The notes beneath the pieces are model-generated. The model worked only from the letters and a program-made list of their open reading frames with translations. It was not told the origin of the DNA and did no database searches. 64,000 nucleotides of DNA from NCBI GenBank assembly GCA_907163375.1, contig CAJQUW010003381.1, positions 124,001 through 188,000 on the forward strand. Direction: 5' to 3'. Within the stretch, counting starts at the first letter, position 1, and each line of letters starts with the position of its first letter. This DNA comes from Prostheceraeus crozeri (lineage: Eukaryota; Platyhelminthes; Polycladida; Euryleptidae). A program made the position numbers and the translations under genes. This document shows positions 1 to 11,090 of this stretch, one piece after another.

Positions 1-68
1 TGCGAAATTAAAATGCATGTATGTAATGGGCCTTGATAAATGTGCAAATATGTCACTATTATATTTAC

Positions 69-290
69 TGGCGCTTTGGCCTTGTGGTAGAGTGTTTGCT
101 ATGCGTCCGGGAGACCTTGTTTCAAACCTTGATCTGGTCAAACCTGAGACTTTACAAACAGGTGCGCTCTGCATTCTTGCTAAACACTGAGCACAAAAAG
201 AATGAGAGTGGATAAATAACAACTCGGCCACATGGAAGAAAGGCTGCGTGCCTGATGTGCTTCTGAGTATAAATACTGTTCATTTATTTT
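69..290 (+). mobile_element. tRNA-derived SINE
   Basis: A tRNA-like head carries an A-box-like GGCCTTGTGGTAGAGTG and a degenerate B-box (TTTCAAACC) at the usual spacing of about 30 nt. A non-tRNA body follows, rich in CTGAGCAC and AGAGTGGATAAATAAC. The cloverleaf is degenerate, so this is a SINE, not a working tRNA gene. No clear target duplication or tail was seen, so the 3' end is approximate. Confidence 0.5.
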
Positions 291-299
291 ATCATTCTA

Positions 300-3200
300 C
301 TTTTGAGAACATATTTATAGAATGGCTACTCTGGGTCATGGTACGATACTATAATTTCTTTGTTCAAGGCACGCATGCAATGTGAGCCCCATCATTCACA
401 ATGCATAAAAAAAGCTATTAATAAAGTTCGATAAACGGTCAACCGTAGGAGTTCGATTAAATGGAATTCTTGTGGATTTGTAGCGATTGATCGATTTATC
501 ATTTTGCAGCGCGAGTACAAGCATGTGCAGGGTATCATATTATGATACTAACTTGTCATTTAATTCAGTGGCCTATTTATTGAAACCACTAAAAATTCTC
601 GTCAGCTCATGTATCGTGATTTTGCTTCGGCGCATTTACCGGTCATGTTGAGTTTCAAATATTTTCTAATGCAATAATAAATTTTACATAATGCCTACAA
701 TATAATACTTATGGCCTAATGATATTCCGCACTTATTTTGTGTAATGTTGTGGACCTCGGTTGTGGAGGAAAGACTATATCTACGATATACGTGCTCCAC
801 GCCCGTGATTACTCCTCAAATCCTCAAAAATTCCTCAAATATAGCTTAACTATGAGAAATTCCTCAAATACGACACACTACAGACTAAATGTCGGATAAT
901 GTATTGTTTTTTGGCGAATGGCGATGATATGTAAACTTCCAAACAAGAAGCTAAGATAGAATCCTATAACATGTACCCTACATCCATGCTGCTAATCATG
1001 AATCACTCATGATTTATTTCTTTTCTTTTTCTTCTCTCATGATTTATAACTTGATGATTTTTCTCTCACACTCTTGGTAGATTTTAGATAGCGTAATCCC
1101 GCTGTGCTAGCTAGATCTGATATTTTGATTGGAAACAGTTCTGTCCTTTTATCATCTGAATGGGCAGACTGTTAAGTAGAATCTTTTCAATATATAAATG
1201 ATAATAATTTTGAAAAGAGCGACTTACTCACCAATTCATTCCACATGAGGAGAAGAGAACCGTTGCTTGTCCTTCTAGTAAGTATTTTTAAATTTCTAGA
1301 CATTTTAGGATATAATGATTTTCTTTTAGCCATGTCATATTTAGCACATCAAAAATTAACCAGTCGTTAGCTTGTTACCTTGACGCACTTTGTTGCGTTG
1401 AATGTCGTTTTCATTTCTGCAAGCTACAGGGCTGCAGATGTTCCGGTTCCTCTGGACTTATTTTGTTAAGCAGAGAAGTTGTCCGAAGTTATTGTCTGTC
1501 GAACTCACTCATTAAATGCTTTCTAGTATTTAATGAGTGAAACACTGCGATCAACCTACAGAAATTGTATATTTGAACACTGCAATTTTTTACTTCTAAC
1601 TTCTAACTAATAATATTGCTTAGAATTCCAACAATAAAATGCGACTATATGGCTGCTAAATGCATGCCATATGCTTCCATATCCATTATATGATAACATA
1701 TAGGTAGCCCAGCACACTTGGATTTCAGTGCTCTTATCAACTGTAGCGTTTGTTTCACTCACTCTCTTCCATTTTATTTCCGCTGAATATGAACACATCC
1801 GACGGGGTAAAGCGTCCCTAAATTTAGTGTTTATCTGCCTCCTGGTCACTAGCGTGTGGGGGTTGGAAGCTTATGAGGCTCTGCTATCCCATGAGTCTGC
1901 AGCTACGTTTTCCAGGGTCTGCCGACCGACATTTATCCTGGATGAATTATTCACGTATAGATCGATTTCATAATTTGCTGAACACAGGTTGGTGTGAAAT
2001 TAGTGCACACATTGCTTATCGTTGTATGTGAACTTAGATTAATTAAGACATTGAACCACATAGCACTGGGTTGGTAGATTTTCAACCTGGGTCTACTGCA
2101 AGATGTGGACGTCAATATCTCGGCGCAACTTCATGCGAATAGAGGTGATAATCTTTCACTCTTTGCCTGTATGAGACCAACAGCTCAACTAGCAAGCCTG
2201 TTCCCGACACTTGTTTTGTGTTGTATGAGAGAATTCATGTTCATTTGAACGTAGATCGGAGCGATATGATCAAACGCTAACAAGTAAACAAAACCCACCA
2301 AAACTTATGTAGCATAAAGTAAAATTAATAAATTAGTGTTTAATTTGGCATATCCTTCATGACAAATTACTGACTTTTTTTAAGTCACAAGCATTCCGTC
2401 AACGATTTTAAGCTTTCTATACTCATGGGTTACTCTCCTCCCAAATTTGTCTAAAGTCCGTAAAAATTAATCGTTGCAAAGACACAGATGCATGTGGTTG
2501 AGGATATATCCTACATTCAAAAAATTACAGTATACAAATCTGACAAGCATAATTGAATTGGAGACGATAGCGTGAAGCACAGCGATATCAGCAGCTTGAT
2601 CTGACATCCTCTGTTCGTCACATTCTAAGTAGATAATACTTGAGGCAACAAATTAATTTCGTAACAACGCGGGAAGTGATTATGACCAAGTGAGTATTCC
2701 TTTGCAATATACACAAATTCAAAAAGTGGGGTGTGGTCAACCCTTGGGTTACCTTCTTCGTTGTGACTTTCATGATTTGTAGTTTGGCCCAAACTCCGTG
2801 ATAAAAATTTGTAGTTTTTCTTGCAATTATTATATTAGGCTCCGTTTCCATTCCTCAAATTTTTCACAAAAAATCCTCAATTTTTCTCATTGGCTAATCA
2901 CAGGCCTGGTGCTCTTTTTCCGGCTCAGACGAAATACAGCTTCACATCATGGGCATATTCATATTTGCGAATACTATATCCCTCTCTGCTTGACTCAAAA
3001 ATATTATGCATGTCTCATTTCTCATCCCTCTATGCGTTTGGAACATACACTATATGCATCAACAATTTTGATAAGTTTTTCCAATAATGTCGAATTACCG
3101 CATCAGATCACTTATTTGCGTCAGAAAATAAAGAAGTCTTACTTTGGCTTCAGACGATTTCGTTTTTGCGTCAGAAAATCTGAATTCACACTGCACTGGT

Positions 3201-3346
3201 TGCAGGAATACCGTAACTGAATACCCTGACTTGAATTCTTCTATGTAACCGAATATTCATCGATATTCATATTCTATGATCGGCATAATCTTGTACACGT
3301 GGCAATAATTTTATAGTCTGTTTAGTAATGGAGAAATTCCTTGCAG
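300..3346. other. Intronic DNA without a supported gene
   Basis: No transposase, RNA gene or convincing conserved exon was seen, only AT-rich intronic sequence and short chance frames. CCTCAAA-type words recur near 820-870 and 2850-2890, without a clear repeat boundary. A possible 58-nt exon at 1220-1277 is treated as a finding because its acceptor is poor. Confidence 0.4.
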
Positions 3347-3452
3347 AATTCAGGAAAGTCTTGGTGACTCGGGACGGAATCAATCAGGCAGTAGTACAAG
3401 CGGTATTTTCGAATCATTGGCCTCTCTTGGTATTGTGACCAAAAATGATGAG
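3347..3452 (+). CDS. CABLES1: CABLES-like gene, internal exon (first seen here)
   Basis: This is an internal exon of 1 + 105 nt between an acceptor (ttccttgcag) and a consensus donor (gtaagtc). It opens one base into a codon and ends in phase 0. The peptide is Ser/Gly-rich and includes SGSSTSGIFESLASLGIVTK. I place it in CABLES because it joins in frame to the next exon. That pair matches the order seen in the human protein: a Gly/Ser stretch with a Leu/Gly-rich run, then a V/M-S-[YF]-x-x-[FL]-L-x-P-[ST] block. CABLES proteins link CDK and Abl-type kinases and end in a cyclin-box domain. Seen directly: splice sites and an open frame of 35 codons. Inferred: membership of the gene. This is the least conserved of the three exons, so it is the weakest on its own. 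Confidence 0.6.
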
Positions 3453-4104
3453 GTAAGTCACGAAGTTATCCTCCTTCACTTCTGTTCATAACTCTCAAGT
3501 CCTCTGTTTTCCTATGCCACCAATGCAATTCTGGGAATCTGAAATTGACGGAACATGACACACTGGATACCCCTGAGGTGATCAGTGAATATTCTTTGTC
3601 ACAGACTCACTTCTTTTGTCAAAAATCTCAATTTCAAATACTTCCTTGCAATCTTAGACATCCGAATCCGACATTGACTTGTTGAATATATTAATACATT
3701 TTAATATATTGAAAGGACTATACTTTATGGAAATCATTTAACCAACATTTGGAATTCAGTGTTGATTAGATTTAGTGGCAGCGATGTCATTTATCCAATT
3801 CCTACGATGCAGATTAAAATATCCCCCTGCCACATCCGTCAACTCTTTTGAATAATTGTTTATGTTGCTTTTGTTGGCAATAGTCAACTTACGAATCTTA
3901 GCTTGATAATTAATCCTTTTGGAAAATACACGTTTTCATAGTGCTTTCAAAGACATGGTGATTTTCATATTTGCCTGTTTTACGGAAGCAATAAATTGAA
4001 GAATAGCGCGTTTTACGCTTATCAGAATTTCGTTGTTGGATCTTATGAGCGTTGATGAACATATCAGTAGGTGATTAATTAAAATAGATATGAAGGAAAT
4101 TAAG

Positions 4105-4225
4105 TTTGACTTTAACAGCCTATCTTTTTTGCCCTCAAGGTCTTTCGTCTGACCAGGATTCGAACACAAGTCACTAGAGAGCTTAACAAGTCCTTTATCC
4201 ACACGCCTATACAGGTGGTGCAAAA
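4105..4225 (-). mobile_element. tRNA-head SINE remnant
   Basis: On the minus strand a good B-box (TGTTCGAATCC) follows an A-box-like TAGGCGTGTGG by a tRNA-like distance. The arms do not fold into a full tRNA, and a short non-tRNA body follows. It is read as a decayed SINE head inside CABLES intron 1; a tRNA pseudogene is the alternative. Confidence 0.4.
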
Positions 4226-4229
4226 GAAG

Positions 4230-7160
4230 CATTAATGAAAGCATATGTCTTACCATTGTTCTGCACGACAAGGCTTCTTTTTGTGTCGCCTGTATGTTTA
4301 GTTTGTTGAAGCACCTATTTTGCTTTCTAGTTGATAGAGACAAAGTGGCCGGACTTCTAAATTTGTTTGGTATCAATTGCTATCTTTGATAATTTGATAA
4401 TGTTTCAATCAGCGACTTTCAGAATAGATATTTTCAGCTTTCTTGCTAAACATTCAAGCCAAATCAGTGGAACAGATTTTAAAAAAATCGGCCTCATTGA
4501 GGAAGTATGCTTCCGAGTATAAACAAAGTTTATTTAAGTATATTTGAAAAAGTCCATCGTCCATCAATACACCGTGACAGAACCCTGCACACTTTAAGTG
4601 GTATAATGAACTCCTGATAATTCACATCTGCCGAATAGGAGATTTGACCTTTATGACACAACCTTATGACTCAATGTGTGAATATGCTTCCAGCTTTTCC
4701 TCTTGCGACCTTTACAGCTTTTGCATTCATTGAATTGAATCAGCAACCGTCTACATTCCAGCCATTTAGAGGACATGAATGGAAAATATTTCTAACTATA
4801 AAGGCAGAATGTTACTTGAAATGGCAAATTATACAGGAAGTACATGCATCTCAACACAGAGCTTTATTGAACATATGAAATTGGAATTTCATTGATGTCT
4901 TTGCATGGCATTTGTCATTTGCTTTCTTCAAGAGTAAAGTTTCCTGTCTCCTACTCAAAGCTGAACTGCGCTGAACTCATTCTCTTTTATGCATAAACAT
5001 TCCAGCAGTTCCTTTCTGTGGCTTGAAAATGAGTCAACAAATGTCAGCGAATGTTGGTATATTTTCTGCTGAGGATAATGAATATCACAGATTGCAATAG
5101 TGATGGCTTTATATAGTCGGGATGAGAATAGTTCATTCGTAAAAGTAAATTGATATTTGAAAGGAATTGTACGACTTTCGATGTAATCCTGCAGAATTAT
5201 TAATACAAGAAATTAGGTGACAACATCTATCAGTCACAACTAAGGCATTCATGACAAACATGCAGCTGATTGTAAAACGCGGACAATCTTTATTATCTCA
5301 GCATTCAATCGATTCTCGTGATTTCCATCTGTGTCGCACATTAAACTTAGCCACAGCGGGGTTCTACCCCCTTCCGTCTCATTTTTTGTTGTGATCCTTT
5401 CAAAGTTAAGTCGACCGTCCTGTACGTTTTTGTGGCTTATAGTTAAGAGTGTTATAAAAAATTAGAAGATCAAAATAATCAAAAACCGAAAAAAAATTTG
5501 TATCGCGATGTGCGAGTACTAATTAAATTAAATAGGGCGGTCGATCAGTTTTTCAAATGATTGAAGAGCCCGATAGTTGTAACTTGAATTTCCGAATATC
5601 CAAAATGGTTCTTCAGAAATGTTCAAACTGGTTCGAATTAACAAAATCATTCATTAGCCAGTTTTTTCAAATAACAAAAGATGGAACATGAGCCATTTCT
5701 GTTGACAGTTCCTTTTTTCGTGCTTTGTCTATTTTACATGTTATCTTAAACGTTGGCATTTTATTTTTGATCTCTGAATGTTTTTTTTGCAAATTGCAAT
5801 CGCCTGACATGCCTCGCAATTTCCAATAGAGTTTTACCGCACCTGCTCGTCCATTATTATTAGCACTAGAATAAACTCATTATCACTCAAATCAGATTTC
5901 TTTCGATTGATCAATTTTTATCTTTCTTATTGAAGTGTGAATTCTATTGACGAATGTCTGACTAAAATCAGAAATTTAAAGATGCATAATTTCCAGATGT
6001 GCGACTTTCTAGTTTGTGCACTAATTTGAATCGAGTTGGTATCTAAAACAAATCAGTAGACTTTTAGATTTAATTTTCAATAGCTGAAGCTGGTATATGT
6101 GTATCAATTTTAACAAAGCTTTTTTATCCGGCAATAAGCAAGCAGGATGTAGTACATTAGATGCGAACGCGTATCACTTGATACGCACTTGATTTTGCAG
6201 TCAGCGGAGTATGCGTCTTTTTTGCTCGTCACAGATTTCGAATGGCTAGAGGATACTTATTGGAAGGAATCGCAGGCCTCTGTTAGCTAGCGTTTTCCTT
6301 TCGCTTTGTAAATTAATATATCTGACTGGCATGGCCAAAGTTAGCGAAACAATACTCGCTAGTTTATTATCCAATGTTTCTATCGCGACACACAGATGAT
6401 ATTTGCATTATTAACTATAAGAGCTTTGATTCGATAATTCTATTGATTTATCCTGATAGTTTAGAAGCTAGTCGCAGCGGGCATAGCGATAAGTGTGCGG
6501 AGTATCGGGATGCGAAATTAGAAATTTCAAATGATTACTTAAAAGCTTCCATGTACCACGAGGTAGATAACTTCAATTTCCTCGCAACGTTGTTAGCTTT
6601 TCTGGATAATGCAATAGCGCATAAAATGGATGTTCAAGTGTTCACAAGCCACGGTTTACGAAATAGCCGCCTATGTACACACCATGTAGACTTTATCAAT
6701 TAAGTTCGTAATACATTTCAGCTTTTTGCAGCAAGATGCTACTCCAGATTTGAATTTGAGTAGACCGCACGGAGCATTTGCAAAAGCATTGGAAAGTGAT
6801 ATCGAAATTCGGCTGCTACACAGCTAAGCAAATACGAGATATTCATCTATTTTTATGATTATTCTTGATTCAAATAACTGCTAATATCGGTTGATATGAT
6901 GCCAACTACGGAATGAGACTGCCTTTGGGTAGGGTTCCGCTGGGTTGGGTTTGAGTGTTCAGAGGTGAGGGACCAAAACACTACCGCACAACCCTAGACT
7001 CTGTTGATGACGTCGGATAGTCACTTGTTAACGTTTAAGTACCGTAATCATGTTTATAGTTCGTTTACTTTCTTCAACTAAGAAACTGTTATTTTGACAT
7101 TATTCCATCAATCCACTAGGAACATTTTATCGGTCCTCTTAATGATAGAATTTCTCGCAC
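4230..7160. other. Intronic DNA without a supported gene
   Basis: This stretch lies inside CABLES intron 1. I see AT-rich sequence and short frames only, with no inverted ends, transposase motif or conserved exon. The largest frame (6374-6703, 109 codons) resembles no family I know and has no splice context. Confidence 0.4.
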
Positions 7161-7258
7161 ATCTTTCATCAATTGTTGTCTTTTAAAACTTTGTCACCTC
7201 TGTAATGTGCTCACCTTTGTGGGACAATAAATAAGTTTTAATTATTATTATTATCAAA
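7160..7258 (+). mobile_element. Likely 3' tail of a LINE copy
   Basis: The segment ends with GTGGGACAATAAATAAG and then a short (ATT)n run. An AATAAA close to a simple trinucleotide tail is typical of some non-LTR retrotransposon 3' ends. No coding part was recognised upstream, so it would be a strongly 5'-truncated copy. This is tentative. Confidence 0.3.
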
Positions 7259-7834
7259 TCTTCATTTCATAAATTTATTTCATCCGTGATCAATTGAATG
7301 TGTTACGTCTGGCATCACTTTTTATGTTGACAGATAGATGCAGCATAATGACCAAAAGATCTGATCTTATCCTTTATCCATTTGTAAGGAGAACCAGGTG
7401 CACGTGCGCTAAGGTAGTAAGTGCTAGGATAAATTGAAGTGACAATTCTGACAGCTGCAGTTGGACGGAATTCACTCGTTCAGTGAACTTAATTTTGTTG
7501 TACATGTTGATTCGCAATTTACTTCGCTTGCATTTCTTAGCGTATTGTCAGTCGTAATAGCTTCTCCCTGTTAAAACAATCATGCATCGATCGCATTGTG
7601 TTGGTTAGAAGAGATGCTTTATGTAGAGCAGCATCTTGTCATCCTAATGGAATTTGGCCTATTGCCTAGCGTACAGCGCTTTGATTTTTAAGATGCATTG
7701 GAATACACAGCACAATTTGCATTTCAGAGGGAAGTACTTCGAAGGACAGAAAGATCATTCTATGATGTATAATTATCATTTATTTTATGATTATATGACA
7801 GCATGCATATCCAATCATTTTAATAATTCTTCAG

Positions 7835-7967
7835 GAAATGTCCTTTCATCATCTGCTTCAACCAAGTACTGGCAAACGTCGGCGGAACAGTAGCAATGTT
7901 CGTCGATATCTATCTGTTGATGATGCTACGGATAGGAAAGTCAGCACCAATGTCCAGGTGTCACCAA
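7835..7967 (+). CDS. CABLES1: CABLES-like gene, internal exon (second)
   Basis: The exon is 133 nt, from acceptor ttcttcag to donor gtaagtat, starting in phase 0 and ending one base into a codon. It encodes 44 residues beginning EMSFHHLLQPSTGKRRRNSS and continuing VRRYLSVDDATDRK. The first block aligns by eye with the human CABLES1 segment VSYTQFLLPTNAFGARRNT, which is followed by a Ser-rich, Arg-containing stretch, as here (RRYLS). Such R-x-x-S sites fit the kinase-substrate role of the family. The reading frame joins the upstream exon after codon GAG and the downstream exon through a split Ile codon. Confidence is good because motif, phase and order agree with both neighbours. Confidence 0.8.
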
Positions 7968-8340
7968 GTAAGTATAACAAACTGATGAAAATTTAATCTG
8001 ATCTGTAAACTCTTCTCTTCATAATCAGGCTTTAGACGACGACTTCGAGGTGGGTTGAGTATCAATGGAAAGGGTTCTTACCAATTGCGTGAAGCTTTCA
8101 TGATCCTTGCTAACTGACCGAGTGAATAACTATTCCAATTATTGCCTCACTAGCTCAGCTGCTTTTTCTAAAATATCTGCTCATGAATTATGAGCTAAAG
8201 CTATGTGAGGGAGATTCTAGCCGCTTAAACGATTCCCTTTCTCTGTTGATTGCCAAGAACCTATAATGTCGGCACTGTCATCATCAGCCATGAGGGACTG
8301 TCTTTTTATTGTGTAGCTGAAAGCAAGGAGGGACCGAATA

Positions 8341-8965
8341 CCGTATTTTCTCGAATACAAACCACCTTCAAGTAGATCCCATCTCATTAATTCAGAGGTT
8401 TTTGCGAATCTGACTGTACATCCACTTCCATTCGAATGTGACTATTGTCTAGTATTAATTATTGTTAATGACTATTATTGTTCAACATTAGATCTCCGAC
8501 TATAAGTTCTTGATTTGTGCGAGATAATTAACAGACCCCATGTTACTTTCCATCATGAAATATAGCTGTTTGTTTAGAAGTACGTTTTAATTGTTATCCT
8601 CAGCATGACGTAGCGGTTCCTCAATAAATAGTATAATCAATAATATCAACTAAAGTTCCTAAAAATTGGTGTAAGAAGATCAATAAGCACAGCATTGTCA
8701 ACACTCAGCACAAACTCTACTTCTGCTTCTTGCTTATCCTGTGCTGAGTTAGTTGCCACAGTCGTACTCATAATTTCTCAACAACCTGTTCCTTTTCGTA
8801 TTCTGTCTCATCGTAAATGTAGATAATCTTAGTATTTCGTAAATAAAATATGGAGACAGACAAATCGCAACCTAGAAAATTTATTCATAGAATCCGTCTT
8901 CAAACAGAACCCGCACTTAAGTTAAAAAATCATGGAATCCGCCAGTCATATTCGAGAAAATACAA
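8341..8965. mobile_element. Pogo/Tc-type deletion derivative with TA duplication
   Basis: Imperfect inverted ends (CCGTATTTTCTCGAATA on the left, its near complement on the right) are flanked by TA at 8339-8340 and 8966-8967. The interior has no intact gene. A related block recurs at 44198-44260, sharing the GAGACAG word and AAAATTTATTCAT. TA target sites and short inverted ends fit the Tc1/mariner/pogo superfamily. The family within it is inferred only from the acidic tail frame seen in the 44-kb relative. Confidence 0.6.
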
Positions 8966-8969
8966 TAAC

Positions 8970-10776
8970 TTTAATTCTCAGATATTGTCATTAATTAATC
9001 AGAGCTCAATGAGCTGAAGTTAAATGACCTTAAAGTAAATGAAGCGTTCATCCTAATAATTAAAATGACATGCACACTTCGCTAGGCCAAGGTGCAGTAT
9101 TTTGAATTATACGAGCTTTTAAATTCTACTATTTTATTTGTCTCCTAATCATCGCCGGGAAACAATAATTCGAAGCAAATTGATGTGCTTATAACAAGTA
9201 TGAAATTTGAAAAAGCTGGGTAAGCATTATCTGAAGTAATTGATGAAAGATATTTCAAAGATGGCGGCCCAGTCAGTTCCTGGGGAACAGTTGAATCGGC
9301 CAGGAATATCAAAGAAACATGAGGTTGATCCACGAATCCCTCAAGATTTAGGATTTATCTTTACGGCCTCATCAATCATTCTGCACTGTGTGCTTACCTT
9401 TTGATAATGATGTAACTTAGAGCATATGATGGTTTTATCGAGCAATAGTTATTGAGTTGACATTTATTTTAGCTGAGAATGCTATTTGATTTGATACTTT
9501 CCTTGAAGATCTAATAAACTTGCTTTTATTTGAAGCAAATATTTACGAAGCAAAAAACGCTAAAACAGAAACGCGTGAATCCTTGGTTTGCTGCTTAAAG
9601 AAAATGAACAAATTTCTGAAGGCAGGTATGTCAATATCGCTAAGGACCTATGAGAATCATGTGAAATACTTCGACGCCAGTGTTGCCTGAACTGCGTGAT
9701 TGCATAATGAAAGTGGTTTTGTGACTTGTTCAGTTTTGAAGAAAGTTTTTTTAAAGAAGTTTTATATTGTGGACTATACATATTATTGGAATAATTGTGT
9801 GGATATTAATTGTCAAATACATTTTGCATTTCACACATATTTCGCTGTCTGAAAATGAACTGATCATTTTTTAATTTAAGTTTCCGGTGTAATTTTCCTT
9901 TGATTGTTGAGGCCTATAAATTACAGATCTGCTTCCAAATCTACGATGTAATTCACAACTAGTATGATGAAGTTACTTCCGAAGATGTGATATTGGAATA
10001 ATTGGAGGACTTGAAAAATATGCAACTTCACATTTAATTTATTTAATAAATATTTTGAGTATAGGGATACAACTTTTCTAAAGCTAAATCTTAAATTATC
10101 ATTCTTAGCACTTAACAGTTCTTTTGCACATTTGATGCTCACCTTCCTTCAAACATTTTGGATGGGTAAACATGACTTCTGATTGTTGAGTTCAATTTAT
10201 TTAATTGGAAACATATTCCAAAATTTTATTCTGACTTCGATAGATCACACACTCACGTGACTCCAGAATCTACGAGCATGAATCCATGAATTCTGTGAGC
10301 TTCAATTGAAATTGGATTCTAGAAAATAATGCCTTCCAATAGCCTTCAGTAGTTATTATGCAATTATTAAAGGGCATAGACTTCATATGTCGTAGTTAAA
10401 TATAATATCTCACGGCCGGTTTTATAAAACTAGATTAGTGGCAATTATTCTCTTACCCAGATGCATGCATTTCACATGAGCCATTATTGATATCTATGTC
10501 ATATATATCACTGCTGTAATCACAATAATCCTAAATTGTCTGCTTGACTATGCTTTTAGCAAAGATTTCATCGGAAGGCCAATTGTTGAAAAATTAGTGC
10601 ATAAATGCAAGCATTTTACTCTGAAGATGCTACCGACATCACACATAGCAGTAGCAATGACGTCGAGATTCATGCGTTAGTAAATATTTTAGGTGTGTTG
10701 CCTCAGTAGATCACGTAAATAATTCACTTTTGAGTACAGTACAGCTGTTTTAAAGAAACCAAATTGTATTATGTAG
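8970..10776. other. Intronic DNA without a supported gene
   Basis: AT-rich sequence inside the large second CABLES intron. I saw no repeats with defined ends, no transposase motifs and no exon with paired splice sites. Confidence 0.4.
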
Positions 10777-11090
10777 TTGACCAGGTGACGGGAGATCATC
10801 TTTCTGAGAAAGTTATACAAAGTAATCAAAACTCTCCTTTTCAGTTTATAGGCCAATATAATGAAGTGAAAGTTAAAAGTATCGAAGACAGGCCTTCGGC
10901 GTCCAGCGCCTTCAACGGTCAATGTTTGGATGGCCGTACATCGACCGTTGAAGGCGCTGGACGCCGAAGGCCTGTCTTCGATGCTTTTAACTTTTACTTC
11001 ATTATATTGGCCTATAAACTGAAAAGGGGATTTTTGTTTACTTTGTACGAGTATAACTTTCTCAAATTGTATTATACCCATTATTATTAT
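10777..11090. mobile_element. Fold-back (palindromic) MITE
   Basis: Two arms of about 120 bp (10803-10920 and 10943-11064) are inverted copies at roughly 93% identity, separated by a 22-nt loop. The arms contain AGGCCTTCGGCGTCCAGCGC next to the loop and TTCAGTTTATAGGCC further out. Long frames read here on both strands are just the two arms and are not genes. A diverged relative lies at 26535-26790 and shares GACGGGA.ATCAT at the left and the CCTTCGGCGTC core. The superfamily is unknown; exact ends were not fixed. Confidence 0.75.

Noticed and set aside
2798-3220. 140-codon plus-strand frame
   Set aside because: Low-complexity, Phe/Ile/Tyr-rich translation of AT-rich DNA with no motif or splice context. 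It ends before the real exon at 3347.
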